This document shows positions 1 through 8,800 of a DNA stretch of 64,000 nucleotides, piece by piece. The DNA lies in NCBI GenBank assembly GCA_963812795.1, contig CAWEWG010000007.1, forward strand, positions 620,001-684,000. Direction: 5' to 3'. The position numbers and the translations under genes are program-made. Positions within the stretch are counted from its first letter, which is position 1. Every line of letters begins with the position of its first letter. A model generated the notes under the pieces. That model made no database searches. It was not told the origin of the DNA and saw only the letters and a list, made by a program, of their open reading frames with translations. Source of the DNA: Hyphomicrobium_A sp963812795 (GTDB taxonomy: Bacteria > Pseudomonadota > Alphaproteobacteria > Rhizobiales > Hyphomicrobiaceae).

Positions 1-104
1 GGTCACCCTTAGTTAAGCGACCGTTGTTACCTTCCCAAATTGAGGCGGGCGCGGGGGGAGTTTGCTGTGTTCCGCAGTCCTCATCAGGATCAACGAGGAA
101 GAAA

Positions 105-368
105 ATGCGGATCGCTATTGCCCTGGGTTCGGCCGCCATCGCGGTGGTGACCCTGCTTGCCGTTTCCCAGTCGCCTGCCCAGGCCGAGTTCTTTCGCACG
201 CCGGCCGGCGAGGTTAAGTACCGCTGGGTAAACCCCAACGCCAACAACACCCACCTGTTCTATTACCGCGGCTACGCCTACCCGTACCGCTCGGGCCTCG
301 CCTACCGCGAGCGCACCGGCGAGCTGCTCCCGAGCGACGTGCCGCACCGCCAGCGCGTGACGCGCTAA
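105..368 (+). CDS. Small exported protein of unknown function
   Basis: An 87-residue protein with a clear Sec-type signal peptide: a short basic start, a hydrophobic stretch at about residues 3-22, and a likely cleavage after the AQA at about residues 24-26. The mature part is short and rich in Tyr, Arg and Asn, with no motif I recognise. I chose the ATG at 105 because a GAGGAAG ribosome site lies just upstream and the signal peptide starts there; reading further upstream adds 27 residues with no leader character. It converges with the monooxygenase-like gene across a 27-base gap. The role is unknown, probably in the periplasm or envelope. Confidence 0.6.
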   Translation: MRIAIALGSAAIAVVTLLAVSQSPAQAEFFRTPAGEVKYRWVNPNANNTHLFYYRGYAYPYRSGLAYRERTGELLPSDVPHRQRVTR

Positions 369-395
369 ACGGCCACGCGACGGCATCGCGGGTCT

Positions 396-1748
396 TCAGC
401 CGCTGGCGGCCACCGCCGTCGGCTCCCCGTCGTGCTCATAGGCGGACGGGTCGAACGGCGGGCGCCGACCTTCGGTCTCGGCGATGATGCGCGCGCGCCG
501 CTTCAGCAGCGGCAGCGCCTTGCGCGCGATCCAAATCGCCCGTCGGGTGGAGGCCGGATTGACGAGATGCGTCGACGGCACCTTTAGTCCGCGCCACTTG
601 AGAACGTAGCCGATCGGCAGCTCCATCTCGTCCTGCAGCGCGATCATCTCGGCATAGAGCTTGGCGATCGGCGTCAGGACGGCGCCGAAGCCGTTGCGCG
701 GCTGCGCCCAGCCGATGATGTAGAGGTTCTTCACCGTATCGGGGAAGGCGCCGCCATAGACCTGCACGACGTCGTTCTCGATGCGCACGAGGCCCTTCGG
801 CAGGAACGGGATCGTATTGTTGAAGCCCGTGGCTGCAACGATGAGGTCGTATTCGCCGACGCTGCCGTCGGTGAAATGCACCTTGGTGCCGGCTAAGCGG
901 GCGATGTCCGGGCGCGGCTTGATGCGACCCTGGCGCAGATAGTTCAGCAAGTCCGTGCCGAACGCCGGATGCCGCTCGAACAGCCTGTGATTGGGCTTCT
1001 GCAACCCGTATTGGCGATAGTCGCCAATGAAGACGCGCACCAGCGCGCGCAGGATGAGCCGCTGCACAAATACCGGGAGCCCCCAGATGGGCAGATCGCT
1101 GAGCGGCTTGCCGAAGGCGGTCTTCGGCAGGAACCAGTATCCGGAGCGCAGGCTGAGATCGCATGTGGCGCCGACGCGCGCCGCCTCGCAGGCGATGTCG
1201 CAACCGGAATTGCCGCCGCCGATGACCAGCACGCGCTTGCCTTCGAGTTGCTTGGGAGCCTTGTAGTCCTTCGAGTGGATCAGCGTGCCGGTGAAGCGGC
1301 CACCGTACTGCGGCATCCGCTTGTCCCAGTGATGTCCGTTGCAGACGACGAGGCCCTTGTAGGTGCGTACTTCGCCGTTATCGAACGTCACCTGCCAACT
1401 CTCGTCGGCCAACGCCGCCGCGCGCACCACCTGGCGGCGGACCTCGAGTGCGTCGGTGAGGCCACGGTCGTGGGCATAGCTTTCCAGATAGCGCAGCATT
1501 TGCGTGCTGCTCGGGAAGTCGGGGTAGTGAGCCGGCATCGGGTAGTCGGAATAGCCCGTCGACTTCTTCGAGGAGACGATGTGCACACCCTTGTACACGC
1601 CGTTGCGCCACAGCCCCCCGACGCCGTCACCGGCATCGACGAGATCGAAGACGAGCCCGCGCTGCTTCAGGGCATCGGCCATGGCCAGGCCGACCGGCCC
1701 GGCGCCGATGACGAGCAAGCGATCGGTACTCGACTCCGTACGACGCAT
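396..1748 (-). CDS. Flavin-containing monooxygenase-like NAD(P)/FAD oxidoreductase
   Basis: A 450-residue flavoprotein of the FMO/Baeyer-Villiger monooxygenase superfamily, which uses NADPH and O2 to oxygenate soft nucleophiles or ketones. An N-terminal FAD Rossmann motif GAGPVG is at residues 15-20 and a second dinucleotide motif GGGNSG at 177-182. Between them at about 152-160 is FTGTLIHSKDY, which matches the F-x-G-x3-H family fingerprint. The ATG at 1748 is used because the 42 in-frame residues upstream look like non-coding translation and FAD motifs normally lie within the first 20 residues. It stands alone, convergent with the small secreted gene. The substrate cannot be inferred. Confidence 0.85.
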   Translation of the reverse strand: MRRTESSTDRLLVIGAGPVGLAMADALKQRGLVFDLVDAGDGVGGLWRNGVYKGVHIVSSKKSTGYSDYPMPAHYPDFPSSTQMLRYLESYAHDRGLTDALEVRRQVVRAAALADESWQVTFDNGEVRTYKGLVVCNGHHWDKRMPQYGGRFTGTLIHSKDYKAPKQLEGKRVLVIGGGNSGCDIACEAARVGATCDLSLRSGYWFLPKTAFGKPLSDLPIWGLPVFVQRLILRALVRVFIGDYRQYGLQKPNHRLFERHPAFGTDLLNYLRQGRIKPRPDIARLAGTKVHFTDGSVGEYDLIVAATGFNNTIPFLPKGLVRIENDVVQVYGGAFPDTVKNLYIIGWAQPRNGFGAVLTPIAKLYAEMIALQDEMELPIGYVLKWRGLKVPSTHLVNPASTRRAIWIARKALPLLKRRARIIAETEGRRPPFDPSAYEHDGEPTAVAASG

Positions 1749-1894
1749 GCCGCTTCCGCCAGAAAGCCTATGAATAGGCTTTTGGCTTAGACCCGGAAAA
1801 GGCAGCCGTCCACTGCGGCTTGCCGCCTCGGGTTGCGACGGCGACGCAGCGCAAACGGGCGCAATTTGCCGCAATCCCTCACGCAGTGCGCTGA

Positions 1895-3010
1895 TTATTC
1901 AGCGGCAATCGCCGTGAGCCCCAGCTGGCGCTTCGCCTCCTCGCGCAGCAGGTCGATCGGCTTCAATTTTCCGTCGGCCTCGAAGTGCCAGTACGTCCAG
2001 CCGTTGCACGCGCTCTTTCCCTGCGCGATGGCGCCGAGGCGGTGGATCGAGCCTTGGTTTCCGCCCCACGTCAGCGAGCCGTCGGCCTTCACCTCGGCGC
2101 GGATGCGCTTGCGCGCGTCGAGCAGCGTGGTGCCCGGCTCGACCAGCCGCATCTCGACGATGGTGCCGAACGGCACGCGCGGCTCGGCGCGCTTGGAGCG
2201 CACCGTCTCCAGCGCCGACAGCGGCAGCGGCTGCACGCGCGCGATGCGCTCCTCGGCCGCCTTGGCGTAGTCGGCATCGCGCTCGATGCCGATGAAGCGC
2301 CGGCCGAGCTGCTTGGCCACGGCGCCTGTCGTGCCGGTGCCGAAGAACGGGTCGAGCACGATGTCGCCGGGCTTCGATGAAGCCAGCAGCACGCGCTGCA
2401 ATAACGCTTCCGGCTTCTGCGTCGGATGCGCCTTGCGCCCGCCGTCGTCCTTCAGCCGCTCCGGCCCCGAGCAAATGGGGAACAGCCAATCGGAGCGCAT
2501 CTGCAAATCGTCGTTCGTGGCCTTGAGGCTCTCGTAGTTGAACGTCGCCCGCGCCCGCTGGTCGCGCGCCGCCCAGATCAGCGTCTCATGCGCATTGGTG
2601 AAGCGCTTGCCGCGGAAATTCGGCATCGGGTTCACCTTGCGCCAGATGACGTCGTTCTGGATCCAGAAGCCGAGATCCTGCAGCGCCACGCCGAGACGGA
2701 AGATGTTGTGATAGGAGCCGATGACCCAGATGGCGCCGTCCGGCTTCAGGATGCGGCGCGCTTCGCTCAGCCAGGCGCGCGAGAATGCGTCGTATTCGGC
2801 AAAGCTCGAAAACTTGTCCCAAGCATCGTCGACGCCGTCGACGCGCGTGTTGTTGGGACGCATGAGGTCGTTGGCGAGTTGCAGATTGTACGGCGGATCG
2901 GCGAAGACGAGATCGACCGAGTGGTCGGGCAGCTTCTTCAAAGCCGCGATGCAATCGTCGACGATGATGCGATTGGCCGTGGCGGCCACGGACGAACGAC
3001 GCAGTACCAT
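1895..3010 (-). CDS. ccrM: CcrM-type adenine-N6 DNA methyltransferase (GANTC)
   Basis: A 371-residue beta-class adenine methyltransferase that methylates GANTC and, in alphaproteobacteria, couples methylation state to the cell cycle. The catalytic motif DPPYNL is at residues 38-43 and the SAM-binding motif DPFFGTGTTGA at 220-230, preceded by HPTQKP. The C-terminal third matches the extra CcrM domain with a conserved tryptophan-rich end. The length fits Caulobacter CcrM (about 358 residues). The ATG at 3010 is preferred over a TTG 18 bases upstream. It lies downstream of rnhB on the same strand. The 163-base gap between them carries four GANTC sites, suggesting methylation-sensitive self-control. 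Confidence 0.93.
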   Translation of the reverse strand: MVLRRSSVAATANRIIVDDCIAALKKLPDHSVDLVFADPPYNLQLANDLMRPNNTRVDGVDDAWDKFSSFAEYDAFSRAWLSEARRILKPDGAIWVIGSYHNIFRLGVALQDLGFWIQNDVIWRKVNPMPNFRGKRFTNAHETLIWAARDQRARATFNYESLKATNDDLQMRSDWLFPICSGPERLKDDGGRKAHPTQKPEALLQRVLLASSKPGDIVLDPFFGTGTTGAVAKQLGRRFIGIERDADYAKAAEERIARVQPLPLSALETVRSKRAEPRVPFGTIVEMRLVEPGTTLLDARKRIRAEVKADGSLTWGGNQGSIHRLGAIAQGKSACNGWTYWHFEADGKLKPIDLLREEAKRQLGLTAIAAE

Positions 3011-3078
3011 TGGGGACGCAACTCTCAAACCAGGGGAAGCACGCGCTCCGGCGAGCGGACAGGCCCGTCGAGCCCGTG

Positions 3079-3173
3079 GATTCTAGCTGCGCGGGGAGTC
3101 CGTTGGGAAGCGATTTATCGGTTGCCGATGCAGTATCGAGTCCTGCCAATGGCTTGGCGCCGCTAGCGGATTC
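3079..3173 (-). promoter_or_regulatory. Cluster of four GANTC sites in the ccrM leader
   Basis: Four GANTC sites, the target of the enzyme encoded just downstream, fall within 95 bases at 3079-3083, 3096-3100, 3138-3142 and 3169-3173. They fill the intergenic space between the rnhB stop and the ccrM start. In Caulobacter the ccrM leader also carries GANTC sites that make transcription depend on methylation state; that role is inferred here. No convincing -35/-10 pair was identified. Confidence 0.6.
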
Positions 3174-3838
3174 TACACCGTCTCTTCGGCCTCTTCCTCG
3201 GTGATCAGGCCGAGGGCGAGCTGCACCGCCCGGAACGAGCGGCGGTGATGCACCGTCACGCCCAGCCGCTTGATGGCGTCATGGTGCTCGGCGGTGCCGT
3301 AGCCCTTGTGGCGCTCGAAGCCGTAGCCGGGGTGCTTGCCGGCGAGCTGCACCATCAGCCGGTCGCGCGTCACCTTGGCGATGATCGACGCCGCGGCGAT
3401 CGACAGGCAGCGCGCGTCGCCCTTGACGACAGTGCGCGAAGGGCACTTGAGATCGGGCGCGCGGTTGCCGTCGATGGCGACAAGCTTCGGCGTTTGCGGA
3501 AGCCGCGCCACCGCCTGTGCCATCGCCCACATGGTGGCGTGCAAGATGTTCAGGCGGTCGATGCGCTCCACGTCGGCGATGCCGACGCCGACGATCGCCG
3601 TGGCGCGGATGCGCACGTAGAGGACTTCGCGCGCCTCCTCGTCGAGCACTTTTGAATCGTTGATGCCGTCGGGAATGCGGTCCGGGTCGAGGATGACGGC
3701 CGCCGCCACCACCGGGCCGGCGAGCGGGCCGCGCCCGGCCTCATCGACGCCGGCGACAGGGCCGCCGTGCAACTGCAGCTCCGCAGCCTCCAGCTCGAAG
3801 GTCGGTCGCGGACGCGATTCGGCGGCAGCATTCCCCAT
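3173..3838 (-). CDS. rnhB: Ribonuclease HII
   Basis: A 221-residue RNase HII, which cuts RNA in RNA-DNA hybrids and removes single ribonucleotides misincorporated into DNA. The N-terminal motif VDEAGRGPLAGP at residues 31-42 supplies the first catalytic Asp-Glu pair (D32, E33), and DSK follows at 61-63. The DGN motif near residue 123 and the histidine-rich C-terminal part also fit. The length is usual. The gene is on the minus strand between the radical SAM gene and ccrM, a familiar arrangement in rhizobia. The ATG at 3838 gives a 20-25 residue lead before the catalytic core, normal for this group. Confidence 0.95.
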   Translation of the reverse strand: MGNAAAESRPRPTFELEAAELQLHGGPVAGVDEAGRGPLAGPVVAAAVILDPDRIPDGINDSKVLDEEAREVLYVRIRATAIVGVGIADVERIDRLNILHATMWAMAQAVARLPQTPKLVAIDGNRAPDLKCPSRTVVKGDARCLSIAAASIIAKVTRDRLMVQLAGKHPGYGFERHKGYGTAEHHDAIKRLGVTVHHRRSFRAVQLALGLITEEEAEETV

Positions 3839-3907
3839 GACGGGGAAGGTTTGACCGCGTCGGCGGCGAAGTCAAAGCGCTGTCGCCAAACGGGCAGAGG
3901 AAAAACC

Positions 3908-5005
3908 TCAGAAAAGCGGCATTTGTTGCCCGGCGAGCACGGGCCGCTGGAACAGGTCGGTGCGCAGCGGCTGCCGTTCCTCGTTGAAGCCGAGGCGTTT
4001 GATCGCCAGGCGAAAGCGCAATCCGATCTGCTCGGCGTAGGGCCCGGTACCGCGCTGGCGCACGCCGAACTCCGACGTGTAGTCGCGGCCGCCGTGCATG
4101 GATTGCAAAAGATGGATGACGCGATCCGCCCGGTCGGGGAACTCGGCGGCGAGCCATTCGCGGAACAGCACCTTGATCTCCAGCGGCAGGCGCAGCAACA
4201 CATAGCCGGCGCCGCGCGCCCCCGCCGCCTTGGCGGCATCGAGAATGCGCTCGATCTCCGGGTCGGTGAGACCGGGGATGATCGGCGCCACCATCACCGT
4301 CGTCGGGATGCCGGCTTCAGCCAGCTGGCGCACGGCGTCGAGGCGCTTCATCGGCGTCGGCGCACGCGGCTCCATGGCCCGGGCGATCTTGCCGTCGAGC
4401 GTGGTGATCGAGATGGCGGCACGCGCCAGGCCGCGCTCCGCCATGCGCGACAGGATGTCGATATCGCGGGTGATCAGCGTCGACTTGGTGACGATGCCAA
4501 CGGGGTGCGAGGTACGTTCCAGCACCTCGAGGATGGAGCGCATGATGCGCCGCTCGCGCTCGATCGGCTGATAAGGGTCGGTGTTGGTGCCGATGGCCAT
4601 GCACGCGGGCTCATAGCGCGGGTTGGACAGCTCCTTCTCCAAGAGCTCGGCGGCGTTGGTGCGTGCATACAGCTTGGTCTCGAAGTCGAGCCCGGCTGAA
4701 TGCCCGAGGAAGCAGTGCGTCGGCCTGGCGAAACAGTAGATGCAGCCGTGCTCGCAGCCGCGATACGGATTGATCGAGCGGTCGAAGGAGATGTCGGGGC
4801 TGTCGTTGCGCGTGATGATGGTGCGCGCCGGGTCGTCGAAGACCGTCGTCTTGAAGGCGTCGAGGTCGCCGAGCCCTTCCCAGCCGTCGTCGAAGGCTTC
4901 GCGCCGCTCCGCCTCGAAGCGCCCCGTGTGGTTCGACTGCGCGCCGCGACCGCGCCGCCGCTCGCCGTCGACGACGCCTCCGGGCGTTGCCTCGACCGTC
5001 GGCAT
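3908..5005 (-). CDS. PA0069-family radical SAM protein
   Basis: A 365-residue radical SAM protein of the PA0069 family. The 4Fe-4S cluster that cleaves SAM is held by Cys84, Cys88 and Cys91 in a C-x3-C-x2-C pattern (CEHGCIYC), preceded by the family signature SINPYRGC. The family resembles SplB-like photoproduct lyases in layout, but its reaction has not been established. I placed the start at the ATG at 5005, which has an AAGAG stretch upstream; the in-frame sequence further out is Arg-rich and lacks family character. It is upstream of rnhB and ccrM on the same strand with about 70 bases between, so the three may share transcripts. Confidence 0.88.
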   Translation of the reverse strand: MPTVEATPGGVVDGERRRGRGAQSNHTGRFEAERREAFDDGWEGLGDLDAFKTTVFDDPARTIITRNDSPDISFDRSINPYRGCEHGCIYCFARPTHCFLGHSAGLDFETKLYARTNAAELLEKELSNPRYEPACMAIGTNTDPYQPIERERRIMRSILEVLERTSHPVGIVTKSTLITRDIDILSRMAERGLARAAISITTLDGKIARAMEPRAPTPMKRLDAVRQLAEAGIPTTVMVAPIIPGLTDPEIERILDAAKAAGARGAGYVLLRLPLEIKVLFREWLAAEFPDRADRVIHLLQSMHGGRDYTSEFGVRQRGTGPYAEQIGLRFRLAIKRLGFNEERQPLRTDLFQRPVLAGQQMPLF

Positions 5006-5154
5006 TTCTCTTTGTTTCTGCCGCAATATCTTCCTCCGCGGGTTCGCGCGGACCATAGCGAAGCACATGGAACGAAGCAAGAACAAACGCCTTGCCGTCA
5101 ATCCGCTCGACAATTGCGGTTGTTGGCCGGCGCGACGGCGTGCCAGAGAAAACC

Positions 5155-5844
5155 ATGATCACGGTCGTCATCCCTGCCCTCGATGCCGAGGCCACGCTGC
5201 CGGCGACGCTGACCGCCCTAGTGCCGGCGGCGCTGGAGGGCTTGGTGCGCGAGGTGATCGTGGTCGACGGCGGCTCCAGCGACCGCACGCCGGAGATCGC
5301 CGATCAGGCGGGTGCCGAGGTGATCAGCGCCCCGGCCAATCGCGGTGCCCAGATGCGCGCCGGTGCCAATGCCGCGCGGCATCCGTGGCTGCTGTTTCTC
5401 AACGCTGACACGGTGCTCGACATCGGCTGGGAACGCGAGGCCGACCACTTCATTGAACGGGTCGATCGCGGCGCCTCGCGCCATGCCGCGGCGGCGTTCC
5501 GTTATGCGCTGGATGACGACGGCATCGCCCCACGCGCACTCGAAGGTCTGGTGCGCTTGCGCTGTGCCACGCTGCATCTGCCTTACGGCGATCAGGGCCT
5601 GCTCATTTCGCGCGCTACCTACGATCAGGCGGGCGGTCACCGCGCCGTGCCGATGATGGAGGATCTCGACCTTGTGCGCCGCGTCGGCATGCGGCGCGTG
5701 AAGATGCTGCGCGCGCGCGCCATCAGCAACGCCACGCGCTACCGTCGCGACGGATACCTGCGGCACGCCCTTTCCAACCAGGCGCAGCGCATTCTCTACA
5801 CCCTTCGCCTAACCCCCGACCGCCACTCGACTTTGCCGCAGTGA
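5155..5844 (+). CDS. Family 2 glycosyltransferase (TIGR04283-like)
   Basis: A 229-residue GT-A fold glycosyltransferase. The nucleotide-sugar site VVDGGSSD is at residues 36-43 and the metal-binding NADT (DXD-like) at 83-86. It matches the TIGR04283 group, annotated in databases as arsenosugar biosynthesis-associated; the real substrate here is unknown. The start is the ATG at 5155, where the beta-strand ITVVIPALDAE begins. It is divergent from the radical SAM gene. The usual partner, a TIGR04282 MobA-like protein, is not present directly downstream, so the link to arsenosugars is weak. Confidence 0.8.
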   Translation: MITVVIPALDAEATLPATLTALVPAALEGLVREVIVVDGGSSDRTPEIADQAGAEVISAPANRGAQMRAGANAARHPWLLFLNADTVLDIGWEREADHFIERVDRGASRHAAAAFRYALDDDGIAPRALEGLVRLRCATLHLPYGDQGLLISRATYDQAGGHRAVPMMEDLDLVRRVGMRRVKMLRARAISNATRYRRDGYLRHALSNQAQRILYTLRLTPDRHSTLPQ

Positions 5845-5941
5845 GCGCTAAACAGCGTCTACGCTCTCGTGCGGTCGTAATTTTGCCGTTAGATTTAGAT
5901 GGCTTAGTACTGGATCAGCGCTTTTACGGGGGTAAAAAGCT

Positions 5942-6331
5942 GTGGCCGTCACATCCGTTCGTCTTGCTTCCTTGCCATTGCCGCCGCGTGCGGCACCCGT
6001 TCGCCGCAACAAGCCCGTGGGCCACGGCGGCGCCATTCGTCCCATCGTCATCGACAAGGAAACCGCCGGCAGAGTTTCTGCCGGAGAGGACAGCTTGCCG
6101 CGCATCAGCGCCATGCCGCTGGAATGCCCGGTCGTGGTCGTCGGCTCGGGCGTGCCCGCCTTCAAGGCCGCGCACATCGTCGCAGCCCTGAAGGCGCGCG
6201 GTGCCAACGGCTACTGGTTGGTCGAGCTGCAAAAGCGCCCGAGCCCGGCGGGCGGCGGCGCGCTCGCTGAAGTGCTCGTCGGTTTTCCGGGCCTGCACGT
6301 CGAACGCATCGCCTCGCCGAGCGACCTATAG
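5942..6331 (+). CDS. Hypothetical protein, GTG start
   Basis: A 129-residue protein with no family I recognise. The N-terminal 60 residues are Pro/Arg-rich and probably disordered. The C-terminal half looks folded, with a hydrophobic strand (PVVVVGSG at about residues 61-68), an amphipathic helix and a second strand. The GTG at 5942 has a GGGGG ribosome site about eight bases upstream, lying in the loop of a small stem (CTTTTAC at 5921-5927 against GTAAAAAG at 5932-5939) that could limit translation. It follows the glycosyltransferase by about 100 bases. The function is unknown. Confidence 0.5.
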   Translation: MAVTSVRLASLPLPPRAAPVRRNKPVGHGGAIRPIVIDKETAGRVSAGEDSLPRISAMPLECPVVVVGSGVPAFKAAHIVAALKARGANGYWLVELQKRPSPAGGGALAEVLVGFPGLHVERIASPSDL

Positions 6332-6423
6332 ACGCCACGCGCGGCCCTGAATGGTCGGGTAGTGCTGTTAGTAAAGTTTGGAGATAAGAAGAAATCAGAC
6401 CGCCGCAGGGCGGACATCAGGTA

Positions 6424-6456
6424 TTGACAGTGGTAGCGTTGCATCGCCCGTAAAGA
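6424..6456 (+). promoter_or_regulatory. Possible sigma-70-type promoter
   Basis: A perfect TTGACA -35 element lies at 6424-6429. No good TATAAT-like -10 sits at 17 bases; the closest AT-containing hexamers are around 6449-6456. It is 20-50 bases upstream of the gene starting at 6476. The call rests mainly on the -35 match. Confidence 0.3.
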
Positions 6457-6475
6457 TGCGTGAGGGGGTTGCGTT

Positions 6476-7195
6476 ATGGTGCAGACATCGGTGCAGTTCA
6501 CGCCCGTGCAGGTTCTGCAAGCGGCCCGCCGGGCCGAGGCAGAGGGCAAGATGGATTACGCCCTCCAATTCTACCGTCACCTCGTCGAGCAGCACGGAAC
6601 CACCCCCGAGGCGCAGGAAGCGCGTGAGGGTTTGTTCCGTATTGCCGAGTGGCGCTGGGGCGAGGCACGCGTGGCGCGCGGCCGAGATGCAACCGGCGGC
6701 GGCGCTCAGAGCACACAGTCTGCGCCAAGCTCGCAGACGCCGCCCGCGGCACCCGCCGGCAATCCGCCCGGCGGTCAGCGCGTCTACAACGTCGCCAACA
6801 ACCCACCGCAGTCCGACTACTATCCGGATCAACCGCAGACAGCCGCCGCTCCTGGCAAGCTGCCGCAGGTCATCGCCCGCGGGCACGACCAGGATGCGCA
6901 GGCATTCACGCCGCGCTTCCGTGGTGCGAAGTTTGTCGCCCACGTATTGAGCGGCATCGGCTGGCTGACGCTGCTCGCCGGAATCGGGGCGGCAACGGGC
7001 GGCTTTGCCGGGTTGGTCCCTGAACTCGCCGCGATCGGCCCGCTCGGCGCCCCATTCGGCATCCTCATCGGTCTGCCGGCGCTGCTCCTCGGCGTCGTGC
7101 TCGTCGTCGCCGGCCAGCTTGCCGCGGCAGTGTTCGCGAGCACAAATGCCAACCTCGAGCTCGTCGCCATCGAGCGCGGTCGCAACAGCTTCTGA
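6476..7195 (+). CDS. Hypothetical inner-membrane protein with helical N-terminal domain
   Basis: A 239-residue protein in three parts. Residues 1-60 form two amphipathic helices with TPR-like spacing (ARRAEAEGKMDYALQFYRHL). Residues 70-150 are a Pro/Gln/Ala-rich linker. Residues about 160-225 contain two long hydrophobic segments that should cross the membrane. GAGGGGG provides the ribosome site before the ATG at 6476. It converges on moaB. I know no named family for this architecture; a membrane-anchored scaffold is one possibility, but this is inference. Confidence 0.65.
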   Translation: MVQTSVQFTPVQVLQAARRAEAEGKMDYALQFYRHLVEQHGTTPEAQEAREGLFRIAEWRWGEARVARGRDATGGGAQSTQSAPSSQTPPAAPAGNPPGGQRVYNVANNPPQSDYYPDQPQTAAAPGKLPQVIARGHDQDAQAFTPRFRGAKFVAHVLSGIGWLTLLAGIGAATGGFAGLVPELAAIGPLGAPFGILIGLPALLLGVVLVVAGQLAAAVFASTNANLELVAIERGRNSF

Positions 7196-7204
7196 GCCGC
7201 CGTC

Positions 7205-7741
7205 CTAGCCGCGCGTCTCTTTCAGGCGTGGCATGATGTCGACCAGATTGCAGGGGCGGTGGCGGCTGTCGAGCTGCCACTTGAGGATGCCGTTCCACGC
7301 GTCCTTGCAGGCTCCCGGCGATCCCGGCAGGCAGAACACATAGGTTCCGTTGGCGGTGCCGCCGCAGGCGCGCGACTGGATGGTCGACGTCGCCACGCTC
7401 TGGAACGAGAGCATGTGAAAGATGACCGAGAAGCCCTCGATCTCTTTTTCGAACAGCGGCTTTATCGCGTCGGGTGTCACGTCGCGCCCGGTGAATCCCG
7501 TTCCGCCCGTCGTTATGACGACGTCGATGCCGGGGTCGGCGATCCAGCCCTCCACCTTGGCGCGGATCAGCGTCTTGTCGTCGATGATGATCTCGCGCTT
7601 GGCCAGTGTGTGACCGGCTTCGCCGATCATCGCTTCGAGCACGTCGCCCGACTTGTCGGTGGCTTTCTCGCGCGTGTCCGACACGGTCAGCGTGGCGATG
7701 CGCAGCGGCTTGAACTCGAAGCTGTCGTCGATCTTTGCCAT
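7205..7741 (-). CDS. moaB: Molybdenum cofactor biosynthesis protein MoaB
   Basis: A 178-residue MogA/MoaB-fold protein that binds molybdopterin and is linked to its adenylylation during molybdenum cofactor assembly. The substrate loop TTGGTGFTGRD is at residues 77-87, with the preceding strand IDVVITTGG typical of the family. The C-terminal CLPGSPGA motif also matches. The length is normal. It lies just downstream of the uracil-DNA glycosylase on the same strand with a 13-base gap, so the two are probably co-transcribed. No other moa genes are nearby. Confidence 0.93.
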   Translation of the reverse strand: MAKIDDSFEFKPLRIATLTVSDTREKATDKSGDVLEAMIGEAGHTLAKREIIIDDKTLIRAKVEGWIADPGIDVVITTGGTGFTGRDVTPDAIKPLFEKEIEGFSVIFHMLSFQSVATSTIQSRACGGTANGTYVFCLPGSPGACKDAWNGILKWQLDSRHRPCNLVDIMPRLKETRG

Positions 7742-7754
7742 CTGGGGGTCTTCG

Positions 7755-8633
7755 CTATTTCAGCGCCGCCTTGACGGCGAGCAGGTCGCGCCATGCCATG
7801 CCCTTCGCCGCCGGCGTGCGCAAGAGGTAAGCCGGATGCAGCGTCGCCATCGCCTGCGCCCTGTGGCCACCGATCTCGACTTCGCGCCACTTGCCGCGGA
7901 TGCGCATGATGCCGTCGGCGACATCGAACAGGTGTTTTGCCGCCGCCCCGCCGAGGGCCAGCACAACATTCGGGGCGACGAGCGCCAGCTGCCGCTCCAG
8001 GAACGGCCGGCAGGCGAGCGCCTCCTGCGGTGTCGGCGTGCGGTTTCCGGGCGGGCGCCAGTAGACGATGTTGGTGATGTGCACTTCCGCTTCGCCCATG
8101 CCCATGGCGGCGAGCATCTTGTCGAGCAGCATGCCGGCACGGCCGACGAAGGGCTTGCCTTCCAGATCTTCCTCGCGGCCCGGGGCCTCGCCGATGATCA
8201 TCAAGCGCGCACGCTCGGCGCCGCGGTAGAAGCACAGGTTTTTTGCCGTGGATTTCAACCCGCAGCCCTCAAAACTGCCGAGCAGCGCGCCAAGCTCGGC
8301 GAGCGAGCGCGCCGCGCTGAGATCGGCTCCTGTATCGGACGCGGGTGCGGTGGGTGCCCGCGCCGGGAACTGGCGGGCCGGCTTGGCGGTTGGTGCGGAC
8401 GGAGCATGGGACGGCCGCGCAGGCGCGCCCGGCATTTCGGCGCGGGGCGCCGTAGGCGCAGCAACGCTACTTCCCGTCCGCGAGGCCTGGACGTTGAACA
8501 GCGCGCCGGGCGCCGCGTCGCCGCGCGCCAGCCAGTCGAGGGGGCGTTCCTCCAGCGCAGCATCGACTCCCATCGCCTCGTACCAGGCGAGGATGCGTCC
8601 GGCGGCCTTGCGCGTTGTCTCGTCGGCGCTCAT
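7755..8633 (-). CDS. Family 4-type uracil-DNA glycosylase
   Basis: A 292-residue uracil-DNA glycosylase, which removes uracil from DNA and starts base-excision repair. Residues 1-110 are an Ala/Pro-rich extension common in alphaproteobacterial members. The catalytic domain follows: GEAPGREED at about 148-156 is motif A and a C-terminal HPAYLLR is motif B. Cys124 and Cys134 may belong to the 4Fe-4S ligand set, though the usual C-x2-C spacing is altered. The ATG at 8633 or one four codons upstream at 8645 could be used; neither has a strong ribosome site. It is paired with moaB and divergent from the ETF oxidoreductase. Confidence 0.88.
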   Translation of the reverse strand: MSADETTRKAAGRILAWYEAMGVDAALEERPLDWLARGDAAPGALFNVQASRTGSSVAAPTAPRAEMPGAPARPSHAPSAPTAKPARQFPARAPTAPASDTGADLSAARSLAELGALLGSFEGCGLKSTAKNLCFYRGAERARLMIIGEAPGREEDLEGKPFVGRAGMLLDKMLAAMGMGEAEVHITNIVYWRPPGNRTPTPQEALACRPFLERQLALVAPNVVLALGGAAAKHLFDVADGIMRIRGKWREVEIGGHRAQAMATLHPAYLLRTPAAKGMAWRDLLAVKAALK

Positions 8634-8728
8634 CGCCGGCACCATATAGTGGGAGACCGCAGGCTCAAATAGCGAGCGCAGCCGGCGCCTTCCAGCATCC
8701 GCTGACTACTCTTGCGGCCCTGCGGCGC

Positions 8729-8757
8729 TTGACGCTGCCGCCTCGGGAGACCTACGA
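8729..8757 (+). promoter_or_regulatory. Possible promoter of the ETF-ubiquinone oxidoreductase gene
   Basis: TTGACG at 8729-8734 and CTACGA at 8752-8757 are 17 bases apart and lie about 45 bases before the start codon at 8801. The -10 match is weak, so this is tentative. Confidence 0.3.
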
Positions 8758-8800
8758 CCACTAGCGAAGCTCGCGCGAAATAAGAGGTTCGGAAAAGACG

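Noticed and set aside
5841..6191. A frame overlapping the end of the glycosyltransferase gene with a GTGA junction
   Set aside because: After about 35 residues it becomes Pro/Arg/Ser-rich and overlaps the better supported frame starting at 5942.
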